This document shows positions 47,369-59,104 of a DNA stretch of 64,000 bases, in pieces. Numbering within the stretch: the stretch's first letter is position 1; the number at the start of each line of letters is the position of its first letter. Both the position numbers and the translations under genes were made by a program. Under the pieces are notes generated by a model that was given only the letters and a program-made list of their open reading frames with translations, had not been told where the DNA came from and searched no databases. Source of the stretch: Paramecium octaurelia (Eukaryota > Ciliophora > Oligohymenophorea > Peniculida > Parameciidae). The stretch is taken from contig CAJJDP010000076.1 in NCBI GenBank assembly GCA_905182995.1, positions 70,356 through 134,355 of the forward strand, read 5' to 3'.

Positions 47369-50300
47369 TCAATCAATTTCAATATCAATGGACTTTAGCA
47401 AGTCTTAACATAAGTCCTTTTTCAATTATAATGTTGCCAAAAAACTTGAAATGCCATCCTCTCCAACATCAGTTTCATCAAAATTTCCTAAAATTATTTT
47501 TGTCTTTCATACCGTTAATAGTGTTAATAGCAGGATCTGTAAAATAAATGTCAACACCTTAAATATCATTAACAATGTAGTTGAATGAACTCCTCAAATA
47601 TGTAAAGTATGAGAAAGCCTAAGAAATGGAGTTCAGTTAGGATTTAGAATCATTTATGAAACCATCATTGTTATTATATTTTTCAAAAGTACCTTTAAAG
47701 AATCTTTCAGCAATCCAGTATTTATCTAAATTATAATTAAATATACTTTAATTTTCTTCCAACAACAAAAAGTCTGTGTATTACACTTCTCTAATGCCAT
47801 TATTTTTACTTCTGACTTAATCCATAAATTCTTTCATTAAATTTTTAGCAATTAAATGTGATCGGCAATCATCAACAGCTAATGCTTTTGACTTATAAAT
47901 CCCATTTATAATTGGGGTTTTTACAACATAAATTTCTTCTGAATTGTTTTTTTTTTTCATTAAATACACAGCCTTCATCATTCCATAGGCAAAAGGATTT
48001 TAAGTTCTTATACAATCCCATTCATTTTCTTAAATTAACTCAAAATCGTTTTAGTCATATTTAATTGATTCAATATTTTCTATTTTCTTTTTAAATGATT
48101 CCTATTTAAGATCAACTTTATAAACTTTGCAACGAAAACTTTCACATTTAACTTTTTCTTCGAATTTAGAAATATCTCCTTTATTACATAGAGCTTACAA
48201 AGCACCATCTTACTTTTGTTTTGCTTATTAAATAAGTTCTTCATAGTTTTTTTAATCTTCGATTGCCTCTTTGACTGAAACTTATTAACTATCTTTTTGT
48301 TTTCCCTCTCCTTGTTTTTAAATTTCTTTTTGAATTTCATTATTTATCTCAACAACTTCAACTTTCAAATTTTTCATGTCATTTTAACCTGCTTCAAAAT
48401 TTTACAACCTTAGTTATTAATTGATTTTAGTTTTTGTCATTTTATTATCTGTTCCTATTATAAAGGCAGCCATTTTCTAAATTTACATTACAAGTTCATG
48501 ATCTGAATTTTTTTAATCAAGGCCTTTAACTGAAAGCGTATGAAATAGTTAAGGATAACTAAGTTTGGCATATACTTTTTCTAATTCGCTGCACATTACT
48601 TTCGTATCATCATTAAACCTAATTACTAACACAACAATGTCCCTTTTAACTACTTCTTTTATAACTTCTTCAATATCGTCATTTGGCTTTGTATCATACT
48701 CAACAGACCATAAACCTAAAAATTTATAATATTTTTTTGGATTATGGTATTTTTTTCCATGGCAAGGAGAATTAGCAATTATAATGGCTAGTTTATATTT
48801 TTCCTACCAGTCAAGTTTTAGCACTTCTGTCAAAGCAGACTTTAAATCTTCTGGCTAATCTTTTGGATTATTTATATATTTTTATCTTTTTAAAAACCCT
48901 GATAACACATCAGCAGATTATGTAAATTTTTGAGTAGAAATTTCTAACTTATTCTTTAAATAGCCATATAAAACTGCACCCCAAGACGAATCTCTGTTTG
49001 TTGTACTTTTAATTAAGGAGCAACATGTTTCTGTGGCTTTTATGATAGCATTTCCTACTCTTTCATTTGATCTATATATATCAATAAAAATTACTTAAAT
49101 AAATCTATTACAAAGCAACATTAAATTTAACCAGCTTTTCTTACAAGCTCATACATTTTTTTTTTTCCTTGCTGATTTAGTTATTTCTATTTTTATAACT
49201 CTTATTGTTGCCTTTATAGTATTCTTTCTTTTTCAATGCTGAACTTTTCCTATTCGCTTTTATTTTTCATTTCTCTATTTTCTTTAATCTCCTTCAATTA
49301 ATTTTCATATTCTTTTGCATTATCAATTTAATTTTTTTTGCATAGTTCATTAATTGTTCTACCCTAATCTTCTATTTATTGTTATAGAAATTATTCTATA
49401 CTTTTATACTTTTTAATTTCTATTTGAATAATTTCTAATTCTGTTAATAGGTTTTTATTTTCATTTTCAATATCATTTTTTTAACTGTTTAAATGCTTAT
49501 TCTCTTAGCTTAATTGATTTATAGTCTCAGCACATTCAGATATCTCTTTTTACAACTTTGTAATTTTAGCCGATTACTCTTGATTTTAGTCATTCTGTTT
49601 GAGTTATTTTAAATTTTAGATCAATTGATTTAGCTATGCAATCTCTAAATCTTTTTATTTGATTTGAGCTAAGTTGTCTTAATTTAATTTTTTTTATTTT
49701 TGCAATTCATCATTTGACTAGTTATATTAAATTGCTTATTTTTAATTATTATTACTGGCTTCTTATAATTGCTGGATTTAGCTTTTTAAGTTTTCAACTT
49801 CTGTCTTATATCTTTTTATCTCTGCTTAGTTTTGTTTCTCAATATCTTTATGGTCTATTTCCTATTAACTAATCTTTTATTATAAAATTCTGATATTTTC
49901 TTTGTATTATTTTTCTAAACTCTCTTTTTCTTCCTCTTTTTTTTTAAATTAATTTTGTAGTTCGAATTTCTACTCATCAAAATCTCTTGTTAATTTATTA
50001 TTCAGTTCATTTAATTGTTGGATTTTCTTTTTGAACTCATTTTCCATTTTTTACTTTTCATCTTCATTAGTAGTTATTTCATTTTTTAATTTGTCTATTT
50101 CTTTCTTTAATTACATCTGGCTGTCATCAGAAAATTTAGGTTGATTAAATGATTGTGGAGGATATTACAGCGTATTGTTTTAATGAATAAAGTTATTACC
50201 CATATTTGGAGGATTAATTCCTGGTGGCATGGCTGGCATTTAATTTGGCATCCCAGACATTCCTGGTGGCATCATAGGCATTCCAATTATTCCAGGCATT

Positions 50301-50790
50301 CCAGGAGGCATTCCAGGAGGCATTCCAAGCATCCCAGATTGCATTCCAGATTGCATTCCTATTGTCATAGCCCGAGGCTACATTCCTTATGACATTGGTG
50401 GCATTCCTTATGGTATTCCCTACGGCATTCCTTGCGGCATTCCTTATGGCATTCCTGGTGGCATTCCTGGTGGCATTCCTTATGGCATTCCTGGTGGCAT
50501 TCCTTATGGCATTCCTGGTGGCATTCCTTATGGCATTCCTGGTGGCATTCCAGGTGGCATTCCTTGTCCGAACTGAAATTAATCCAATTTCTACCATAAA
50601 TTGAGGCTGCTTAAATTGGTTGTTTTACGGTTAAAAGTTTGCTATTGGTACTTAAGATTGACTTTATTCCTCAGTTTTTATATTTTGATTTAAGAATTAA
50701 TTTTAGGCCTTATGTAGTGCATCTTAATCAGTCTGCTATAAATAATTGAAGCCTTACAATAGTGTCCAATATCTAAGGAGTCTGGTTCAT
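47369..50790 (-). CDS. vWA-domain alpha-kinase with Gly-Met-Pro repeat and coiled coil
   Basis: From ATG 50790 the order is: a Gln/Asn-rich start; a Gly-Met-Pro repeat (units GMPPGMPQ, about 50217-50560); a coiled coil of about 350 residues ([20 protein letters not shown] onward); a von Willebrand A domain (CCFVIDLF start, later [20 protein letters not shown]); a linker; and an alpha-kinase domain at the C-terminus. The kinase shows [57 protein letters not shown] and a [12 protein letters not shown] loop. The layout matches Dictyostelium VwkA-type kinases, which act in myosin II and contractile-vacuole control. The Cys pair of the alpha-kinase zinc module is only partly visible (KKDLC). Introns of 22, 22, 23 and 25 nt were placed; others may exist. 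Confidence 0.82.
50217..50565 (-). repeat. Minisatellite coding Gly-Met-Pro/Gln
   Basis: Tandem 12- and 24-bp units (GGCATTCC + TGGT or TTAT on the plus strand) coding GMPP and GMPQ on the minus strand. Units become irregular toward 50217. The second assembled copy (51607-51979) carries one more 24-bp unit. Confidence 0.9.
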
Positions 50791-51147
50791 ATATAAAAAT
50801 AATTAATTTCTATTAAAAAAAATACATAAATAGTGATTTTTTTCTATTATCATTAGAATGATCTCAACAATAATACATTAAAATTATTTATTAGTAATTG
50901 AGATGATAATATATAAATTAAGATGATTAATTCTTTAAGTTAAAGGGGATCTAGTCTATAAGAATATCAATTGTATTGGGGAATTTACAAAAAGGGAGCT
51001 TTATAAAAATGAAGTAAAAAAAATAACAATAATGATTAAAATAATAAATTTAGAATAATACTTATTGAACTAGAATTTTGATTAAAAGCAAGTCATGTTA
51101 AATAAATAAAAAGGTGACATATAGGAAAGTAGATATATATNNNNNNN

Positions 51148-52204
51148 GCTTCTTATAATTGCTGGATTTAGCTTTTTAAGTTTTCAACTTCTGTCTTATA
51201 TCTTTTTATCTCTGCTTAGTTTTGTTTCTCAATATCTTTATGGTCTATTTCCTATTAACTAATCTTTTATTATAAAATTCTGATATTTTCTTTGTATTAT
51301 TTTTCTAAACTCTCTTTTTCTTCCTCTTTTTTTTTAAATTAATTTTGTAGTTCGAATTTCTACTCATCAAAATCTCTTGTTAATTTATTATTCAGTTCAT
51401 TTAATTGTTGGATTTTCTTTTTGAACTCATTTTCCATTTTTTACTTTTCATCTTCATTAGTAGTTATTTCATTTTTTAATTTGTCTATTTCTTTCTTTAA
51501 TTACATCTGGCTGTCATCAGAAAATTTAGGTTGATTAAATGATTGTGGAGGATATTACAGCGTATTGTTTTAATGAATAAAGTTATTACCCATATTTGGA
51601 GGATTAATTCCTGGTGGCATGGCTGGCATTTAATTTGGCATCCCAGACATTCCTGGTGGCATCATAGGCATTCCAATTATTCCAGGCATTCCAGGAGGCA
51701 TTCCAGGAGGCATTCCAAGCATCCCAGATTGCATTCCAGATTGCATTCCTATTGTCATAGCCCGAGGCTACATTCCTTATGACATTGGTGGCATTCCTTA
51801 TGGTATTCCCTACGGCATTCCTTGCGGCATTCCTTATGGCATTCCTGGTGGCATTCCTGGTGGCATTCCTTATGGCATTCCTGGTGGCATTCCTTATGGC
51901 ATTCCTGGTGGCATTCCTTATGGCATTCCTGGTGGCATTCCTTATGGCATTCCTGGTGGCATTCCAGGTGGCATTCCTTGTCCGAACTGAAATTAATCCA
52001 ATTTCTACCATAAATTGAGGCTGCTTAAATTGGTTGTTTTACGGTTAAAAGTTTGCTATTGGTACTTAAGATTGACTTTATTCCTCAGTTTTTATATTTT
52101 GATTTAAGAATTAATTTTAGGCCTTATGTAGTGCATCTTAATCAGTCTGCTATAAATAATTGAAGCCTTACAATAGTGTCCAATATCTAAGGAGTCTGGT
52201 TCAT
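51148..52204 (-). CDS. N-terminal fragment of the vWA alpha-kinase gene (duplicate copy)
   Basis: From ATG 52204 it has the same start, the two 22-nt introns and the repeat-plus-coil region as the gene at 47369-50790. It is cut at the Ns and one repeat unit longer. Not an independent gene. Confidence 0.6.
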
Positions 52205-52917
52205 ATATAAAAATAATTAATTTCTATTAAAAAAAATACATAAATAGTGATTTTTTTCTATTATCATTAGAATGATCTCAACAATAATACATTAAAATTA
52301 TTTATTAGTAATTGAGATGATAATATATAAATTAAGATGATTAATTCTTTAAGTTAAAGGGGATCTAGTCTATAAGAATATCAATTGTATTGGGGAATTT
52401 ACAAAAAGGGAGCTTTATAAAAATGAAGTAAAAAAAATAACAATAATGATTAAAATAATAAATTTAGAATAATACTTATTGAACTAGAATTTTGATTAAA
52501 AGCAAGTCATGTTAAATAAATAAAAAGGTGACATATAGGAAAGTAGATATATATTTACCTTATTTAAGAATAATAACATAAATATATTGATGCATATCTT
52601 TGAAATAATTAAAACTGATAAATTATTACCTGAGAATTAGTTGACTTAAAATAAGTTTATCATTTCAGTGTACTCTGTTAAAAATAACCCAAAATAATTG
52701 TACCCTTTATTATTTTTTTTAATTGATAATAATTTCTAAATAATAATTATTGATTGTAATCGTTCTAGTTGATTATTTTCATGCTTAAGACTTAATTGGG
52801 TAATAATTTCTTAATTTAATAATATATTAGAATATTATTTAAACAATTTAAATACTCTAACTTGATCAATTGATTTTAATGTTACCAAATAATTATATTA
52901 GATTTGATTACTAGTTT
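52205..52917. other. AT-rich intergenic region, no gene seen
   Basis: About 710 bp separating the divergent alpha-kinase and coiled-coil genes, partly inside the duplicated block (to 52554). It holds only short frames broken by TGA. Confidence 0.45.
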
Positions 52918-54378
52918 ATGTTTTTCTATGTTGATATTTTAGCAAGAATTATTCATTTCTTAAATTTTATTCCCTTTATTTATATATTAAGAAATGATTA
53001 TTATTGTGTATCACAACAATTAGAAAATTAAGATTGTTTTAACATAACCATCTTTATAGTTGTTGTATTAGCTTGTCTAAGAAAATTTAAAAGTAATTTA
53101 TACAATAAACTAAAGTTACCATATGATTTTGAACTCAGAGACAAGAAGAATAAAATTGTATTTGATTTATATGACGGATTAGAAACAAATGTTGTAGAAG
53201 TCCCTACAATGAATTAAAAAATCAAATCCAAAACAGTTAATGATCAATAATCTTATAGGGTAGGTAGGGATAGAATTCAATCATTAAATTTATAAAGTTC
53301 CCAAAAGGAATCTAACTCAGATTTTTCCTCTTAGAATGATTTAACTCAAAATTAATAAAATAAAAGGGAGCAAATAATTTAAAGAATGATGGAAGACAAA
53401 TTATATAGAGAAGAGCAACAGAAAATAAATTCTGATGGAAATAAGCTTATTAAGCAAATCTAGAAAAGAATAAAACTAAAAGAATAAGTGCTCAAAATGA
53501 AAGATGAAGCTTTGAATCTTTCAGAATTAGAGAAAAAGAAGGTAAAATATATATTGATAAATAAGATCATCTTGGCATAGAGGAGAGAACTAAGTTAACC
53601 AATTAGATTGGATGCTTTGACTGAACATCAAAAGCGCTATGAAGAGGAAAAATTTCAAAAATTGAAATAGAGGCAATAATAAAAGCATGAATTGGATGAA
53701 GAATTCAAAATGAAATTGATTAAGTTTCCTAAAAGTTAAGCATTAGTACGTCTTGAAGAGGAACAAGCTAAATTAAAACTATCTCAATAATAAGCTGCTG
53801 AACAAAAGAAATTGTTAAAATCAAAATAATTAAGATATGGAGAATCTGTAAAAGATAGCTTTCTTAAGGACATCCCCCGACATTCCAATTCACCTATTAA
53901 GCAAACATAAGAGTAAAACAGCACTTAAAAATCTCAATTGGAAATTGCCAAACAAAACATAAAGAAATTATAAAGCTTATTGTAAGAAAAAAAAGTAGAT
54001 AAAATCTTATTATTGCCTGAAAGAAGAAGTGTGAACGACATTAGGCAAAGAGGTCAAAATTCATTAATTGAAATGAAACAAAGCAATCAAATTGATAACA
54101 TCGATAAACCATATACGACAGATCATAAAAATTTAATATCAAAGAGAAAAGTTTTAAAGTCTGGATTAAATTCTGCAAACTTTCCATCGTCTTTACATGA
54201 AATCAAACCTATCTATTTTGAAGAAAAGTATTAAAATGTCTTGAATTCTATTTTGCAATTAGAACAAAAATGTAAGGAAAAAGAAAAAAAACTTATTCTA
54301 AATGGATCATAAGTATTAGAAGAGGAGGAAAATTAAAAGTTTATTGAAAATTTGAGATAAAAATTAGCTTTGATTTGA
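52918..54378 (+). CDS. Membrane-hairpin plus coiled-coil hypothetical protein
   Basis: An intronless 486-residue frame. Residues 1-70 form two hydrophobic segments (HFLNFIPFIYIL and FNITIFIVVVLACL) joined by a short Cys-containing loop. After LPYDFELRDKKNKIVFDLYD the protein is highly charged with long coiled-coil stretches (MMEDKLYREEQQKINSDGN; ERFQKLKQRQQQKHELDEE-like). It ends in an acidic EEEENQKFIENLRQKLALI. It may tether a coil or filament to a membrane. No family was recognised. It stops 113 bp before the 5S rRNA gene. Confidence 0.7.
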
Positions 54379-54491
54379 ATTATATTAAGCATCATTTTTC
54401 CTCATATTTTAATATTTAATATATTGTAATAATCTCTTTGATTTGTAATTCTAAACCTACCTTATAAGAGCGAGAGAGTAAAGTAAATATC

Positions 54492-54610
54492 GTTGTCGGC
54501 CATACTAAGCCTAAAGCACCGGATCCCATTCGAACTCCGAAGTTAAGCGGCTTAAGGCGAGGTTAGTACTAAGGTGGGGGACCGCTTGGGAAGTCCTCGT
54601 GTTGACAACC
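54492..54610 (+). rRNA. 5S ribosomal RNA
   Basis: A GC-rich 119-base island in AT-rich DNA. It begins GTTGTCGGCCATACTAAG and ends CTCGTGTTGACAACC; the ends pair over nine bases (GTTGTCGGC with GTTGACAAC, allowing a bulge). It holds the conserved CCCATTCGAACTCCGAAGTT loop and the pol III internal control region (AAGTTAAGC box, GTTAGTACT box). Length and layout are those of eukaryotic 5S rRNA. It is a single copy here and not in an array with other rRNA genes. Confidence 0.97.
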
Positions 54611-54617
54611 CTTTTTT
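54611..54617 (+). terminator. RNA polymerase III T-run terminator
   Basis: CTTTTTT follows the 5S gene immediately, as expected for pol III termination. The N-joined contig overlap (54612 onward) begins at this very T run. Confidence 0.85.
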
Positions 54618-54732
54618 CTATTATATTGATTTGACTATAATATTAAATAAATTAAGAATTTATTAAATTCTTTAAGAATTTATAATAAGATTTTAAAAAT
54701 CAAACTCAAATATTATTTAAATAGAAAAGCCA

Positions 54733-55017
54733 TCATTCTTTTCTTGAAATAGTATTTGTTTTTGTTAATTAGATACTAGAAAATGAAGAGATTGGACTGT
54801 GTTTGATTCTTTTTTTCATATTGATTGAACAGTTGTGTAAAAGCTTTTCGCTCTTCTCTTAATTGTGAAAATTTTCATCTTAATTCACACAAGTTGGTTC
54901 ATTATAGAGCAACTCATGTCTAATTAAAAAAGGGTCTTTGTGAAAATAGAATTTTCTTATTGATAAGTACACGCTAGTCAGTAATGAGAAAAAGATATAG
55001 ACGTTCTCCATAATCAT
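54733..55017 (-). CDS. Small single-TM hypothetical protein (first assembled copy)
   Basis: An intronless 94-residue frame from ATG 55017 to TGA 54733-54735. The start MIMENVYIFFSLLTSVYLSI is one hydrophobic segment (signal anchor or signal peptide). The rest is polar and charged (FHNQEKSEKLLHNC, then KKRIKHSPISSFSSIQLTK). No family is known. It starts 113 bp from the divergent gene at 55131. The block is duplicated in the assembly. Confidence 0.5.
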
Positions 55018-55130
55018 TGCTGGTAAAAAGGATGAAGTTGATTAAGTGAAGGTAACTAACCACTATAAAATCTAAACAAGGAGTAATAATATATAATAAA
55101 GATACTATAGTAATTTCCTATTTTTTATGA

Positions 55131-55679
55131 ATGGATGAGTACTTTAATTTTTTCCAAGTTTTAGGCTTTAAGGTTATCTTGATAATAGAATGCAAAAGGA
55201 TTATAACACTCATTACAGATATTATGAACCAATCCAAACAGTTCAAAATGAATAAACTATAGTTTAATGTAAATAGTTCGCTACGAGATTAACACAAAAC
55301 AAAATCAAACACATATAATGGCAATTAAAGAATTATAAATATGGAACTAAAAAGGGTGCTATTTAATAATGGTATCTTAGGTTTGGTTGATGAAGTATTT
55401 GTAAACTCTTAGTAATTCAAACTAAGAATACCTATTTTACCAAATACATAAAGCAATTGGTTTAGATAAACAAATAAATTATCCAACCCTTCCAATTTAC
55501 AAATGCTTTAGGAATATCTGATTACCTCAAAGGTTTGTAAAATGATATTACTCAATATTATTAGAGTAAAATAGCTAAAGAGTAATTTCCAGTTACAATC
55601 AACCCTTGGGTCTCTAAAATAAAGAGTAATATTCATATTTTATTAATACTCCAATCCTTTGATAGAAAAGTACTAATGA
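55131..55679 (+). CDS. Hypothetical protein (first assembled copy)
   Basis: ATG 55131 starts MDE, then a 26-nt intron (55139-55164), then LQGYLDNRMQKDYNTHYRYY. A 24-nt intron near 55373-55396 joins ICKLLVIQTKNTYFTKYIKQ and QPFQFTNALGISDYLKGLQN. The end INPWVSKIKKKYQ at TGA 55677-55679 requires a 40-nt last intron and is less certain. The product of about 150 residues is a compact, mixed-charge domain without a known family. It converges on the minus-strand gene downstream. Confidence 0.5.
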
Positions 55680-55746
55680 AAATCACTGGTTTGTTATTAC
55701 TTTTTCTTCTTCTTTTTAGACCTTTTCTTTAATTTTTGTTACTAAT

Positions 55747-56047
55747 TCAATTCATGTTAACCTTATTTTTGATGTTATTCTTCCATTTCATCTTCAAACT
55801 CATTTAATTTAAAAATATTACATCTTTTCGATTAATATGAACTGCTGGAGGAGAAATACTTATGGATTAATCAGGGACTTCATTAATTGTTGACAATGAC
55901 CTTTTCAGAGTGTTTGGAATACTAATGATATTCATCTAACATATTTACTTGATAATCCTCTCCATTCTTTCTTTCTCTTTTAATTTCAATTACTCTGGAT
56001 CCAAAATTTGCTGACCAATCTCAGGAATTTAGCTATTTTGTGGTTGA
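55747..56047 (-). CDS. 3' part of a minus-strand hypothetical gene, cut at the N junction
   Basis: The first copy of the gene seen complete at 57184-57624; its 5' end is missing because the contig stops at 56047. Confidence 0.45.
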
Positions 56048-56169
56048 NTTTTTTCTATTATATTGATTTGACTATAATATTAAATAAATTAAGAATTTAT
56101 TAAATTCTTTAAGAATTTATAATAAGATTTTAAAAATCAAACTCAAATATTATTTAAATAGAAAAGCCA

Positions 56170-56454
56170 TCATTCTTTTCTTGAAATAGTATTTGTTTTT
56201 GTTAATTAGATACTAGAAAATGAAGAGATTGGACTGTGTTTGATTCTTTTTTTCATATTGATTGAACAGTTGTGTAAAAGCTTTTCGCTCTTCTCTTAAT
56301 TGTGAAAATTTTCATCTTAATTCACACAAGTTGGTTCATTATAGAGCAACTCATGTCTAATTAAAAAAGGGTCTTTGTGAAAATAGAATTTTCTTATTGA
56401 TAAGTACACGCTAGTCAGTAATGAGAAAAAGATATAGACGTTCTCCATAATCAT
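56170..56454 (-). CDS. Small single-TM protein, second assembled copy
   Basis: The same frame as 54733-55017, shifted by 1437 bp within the duplicated block. Confidence 0.45.
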
Positions 56455-56567
56455 TGCTGGTAAAAAGGATGAAGTTGATTAAGTGAAGGTAACTAACCAC
56501 TATAAAATCTAAACAAGGAGTAATAATATATAATAAAGATACTATAGTAATTTCCTATTTTTTATGA

Positions 56568-57116
56568 ATGGATGAGTACTTTAATTTTTTCCAAGTTTTA
56601 GGCTTTAAGGTTATCTTGATAATAGAATGCAAAAGGATTATAACACTCATTACAGATATTATGAACCAATCCAAACAGTTCAAAATGAATAAACTATAGT
56701 TTAATGTAAATAGTTCGCTACGAGATTAACACAAAACAAAATCAAACACATATAATGGCAATTAAAGAATTATAAATATGGAACTAAAAAGGGTGCTATT
56801 TAATAATGGTATCTTAGGTTTGGTTGATGAAGTATTTGTAAACTCTTAGTAATTCAAACTAAGAATACCTATTTTACCAAATACATAAAGCAATTGGTTT
56901 AGATAAACAAATAAATTATCCAACCCTTCCAATTTACAAATGCTTTAGGAATATCTGATTACCTCAAAGGTTTGTAAAATGATATTACTCAATATTATTA
57001 GAGTAAAATAGCTAAAGAGTAATTTCCAGTTACAATCAACCCTTGGGTCTCTAAAATAAAGAGTAATATTCATATTTTATTAATACTCCAATCCTTTGAT
57101 AGAAAAGTACTAATGA
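56568..57116 (+). CDS. Hypothetical protein, second assembled copy
   Basis: The same gene as 55131-55679, shifted by 1437 bp within the duplicated block. Confidence 0.45.
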
Positions 57117-57183
57117 AAATCACTGGTTTGTTATTACTTTTTCTTCTTCTTTTTAGACCTTTTCTTTAATTTTTGTTACTAAT

Positions 57184-57624
57184 TCAATTCATGTTAACCT
57201 TATTTTTGATGTTATTCTTCCATTTCATCTTCAAACTCATTTAATTTAAAAATATTACATCTTTTCGATTAATATGAACTGCTGGAGGAGAAATACTTAT
57301 GGATTAATCAGGGACTTCATTAATTGTTGACAATGACCTTTTCAGAGTGTTTGGAATACTAATGATATTCATCTAACATATTTACTTGATAATCCTCTCC
57401 ATTCTTTCTTTCTCTTTTAATTTCAATTACTCTGGATCCAAAATTTGCTGACCAATCTCAGGAATTTAGCTATTTTGTGGTTGATTTTAATCTTATATGA
57501 CTACAACATCTTGAGGACTCTACTTACAGATATCACTTACTCTATATTCTTAATCCTCCTGTTAACCGACAATTTAATCAAATCTAACAATAGTATCGTT
57601 TGAATTGATTTCAGTAGAAATCAT
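57184..57624 (-). CDS. Charged hypothetical protein
   Basis: From ATG 57624, MISTEINSNDTIVRFDQIVG leads into a Gln/Asp-rich region, then ILDPEQLKLKEKERMERII (helical) and INEVPDQSISISPPAVHINR. Read straight, it ends at TGA 57184-57186 (146 residues). A 23-nt intron after HINRKD would instead give FEDEMEEQHQKQGQHELNQQ and a Lys-rich tail, which looks more natural, but no stop then appears before the opposing gene. It has no domain or TM. Function is unknown. Confidence 0.5.
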
Positions 57625-59104
57625 AATATATTAATTAATTAATTCATGAAGTTGTTAATAAAGATAACACCTAATTTTTATAAAGATCAAATTTAATCAC
57701 AAGTTATTGAAATATTGAGAATAGATTGATCAAATCCAGTTCTAAAATTTGATTTCTTTAGGCTAAGAATATAACAGGGCATGAAATGTGTAGTCAAGTA
57801 ATAAATTATAATGGCAGTTTTTTAATTGAACTCTTAATTTATGGCTAATTCAACAAAAGTCTTATTAGATATCAACATTTCTTTATAAATTTGCCATCAT
57901 TGTTATTGCTTTCTCATAACTATTAGAAATGATACTGAAAATCAACAATTCTAGTAGAATTGGAGTAAATCGATAATCTTTAAATATCTAATCACATACA
58001 GAGAGAAGTTTCAGAATGTACAATTGAATTAAAAAATTATGTAAATTGCTTTATTATCATTAAGTGTGTTTTTTTTTAAAAAAAAATGTAGATTTAATCT
58101 TTATAGAATTTGGGATTTAGAAATTAGAATATTTAAAATAATAGAACAGGTTGAACATTTATAGATTGTGTGTTTTGTAAAAAGGTAAAACTTAATATTC
58201 TATTCGGTATTAATAAAATTTAAAGGAGAAAAGTTTGTCGTCCTATTGAATTGTTTACTAAATAAATAGGATCTTTATTATCAATTACTATCAACCTAAA
58301 ACCATTAAGGTAGCTAAAATGATTAAATTATCAATAAAAGATCACAAGCATGCTACCATAGGACATTATATGATTTCTTTGCTTAATTATCAGTAAATAA
58401 ATTTGGAACAGAATATATTTTATTACATTTTATACAATTTATTTTCTTTGCTCAATATAGTAGATCTGATTAAACAATCAAATAAATCATGTACACTCAT
58501 AATTTACAATATCATACACTATCAAATAGCATTATAAAATATACATATATTGAGAAAATAACTTTCTTCAATCAAATTCCTCTATAATAATTCAATTCTG
58601 AAAAAGAGTATCTACGAGCATTGCATCCAATTTCATCATTTTTGTATATTGATTTTTTGTTTTTTTATATATTCTTCCAATAAATGTTAACAAGACAGAT
58701 CTTATAAAGGGTAACAAAAATATTAAGAGATGAAAGTTAAACCAAAATTCTAAAATAAAATACACGCTATTTATTAAAAACAAATTCATTAATATTTCAA
58801 AGAAGGAGGTTAAAGTGAATATATTATAAATTAATAAATGTTAATTTAATTAAACTATTTAGTTAATATAATTCAGTAAGAATTAACCTGAATAAACTTT
58901 AATTATGCAAGAAAAAGTATCATCAAAGGTGATTTAACAATTAGTAAACTAAACCTTTATATTGCATCTCTACGATTACTTTAAAGTAGACTTGCAACTT
59001 TAATTGATCATCTGAATATTTTAATCAAATCTTATAAAAGCAACTAAAAAGAAATTAATAAATAAGAAATTTATTATGTGTTATGATATTCAAAAGAAGA
59101 TCAA
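57625..59104. other. Long AT-rich region, no secure gene
   Basis: About 1.5 kb, extremely AT-rich. The only complete frame of note is minus 58592-58789: 65 residues with two hydrophobic stretches (FILEFWFNFHLLIFLLPF), starting MNLFLINS. Such frames occur by chance in this composition, so I do not call it. Confidence 0.4.

Larger units (their letters stand above)
49758..52554. repeat. Near-identical duplication around seven Ns, copies differ by 24 bp
   Basis: Bases 49758-51140 (1383 bp) recur as 51148-52554 (1407 bp) across NNNNNNN at 51141-51147. The second copy is longer by 24 bp, one extra unit of the Gly-Met-Pro coding repeat. Outside the repeat I saw no difference. It looks like an unmerged contig overlap with a repeat-length difference. 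Confidence 0.9.
54612..57484. repeat. Tandem 1436-bp duplication around a single N (assembly overlap)
   Basis: Bases 54612-56047 recur as 56049-57484 with one N at 56048. Both copies are 1436 bp and I saw no difference in the stretches compared. The left border is the T run behind the 5S rRNA gene, so the right-hand contig apparently starts exactly where the multicopy 5S sequence ends. Confidence 0.93.

Noticed and set aside
50214-52018. Long proteins with repeated [17 protein letters not shown] or HSWWHSL units in other frames of the minisatellite
   Set aside because: They are other-frame readings of the Gly-Met-Pro coding repeat; the GMP frame joins the alpha-kinase gene through plausible introns.
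49758-52554. A second, independent vWA alpha-kinase-related gene
   Set aside because: The second copy ends at Ns and matches the first except for one repeat unit; an assembly overlap explains it.
58592-58789. A 65-residue hydrophobic minus-strand protein
   Set aside because: It has a complete ATG to TGA frame but no support beyond that, in a region where chance frames of this length are common.
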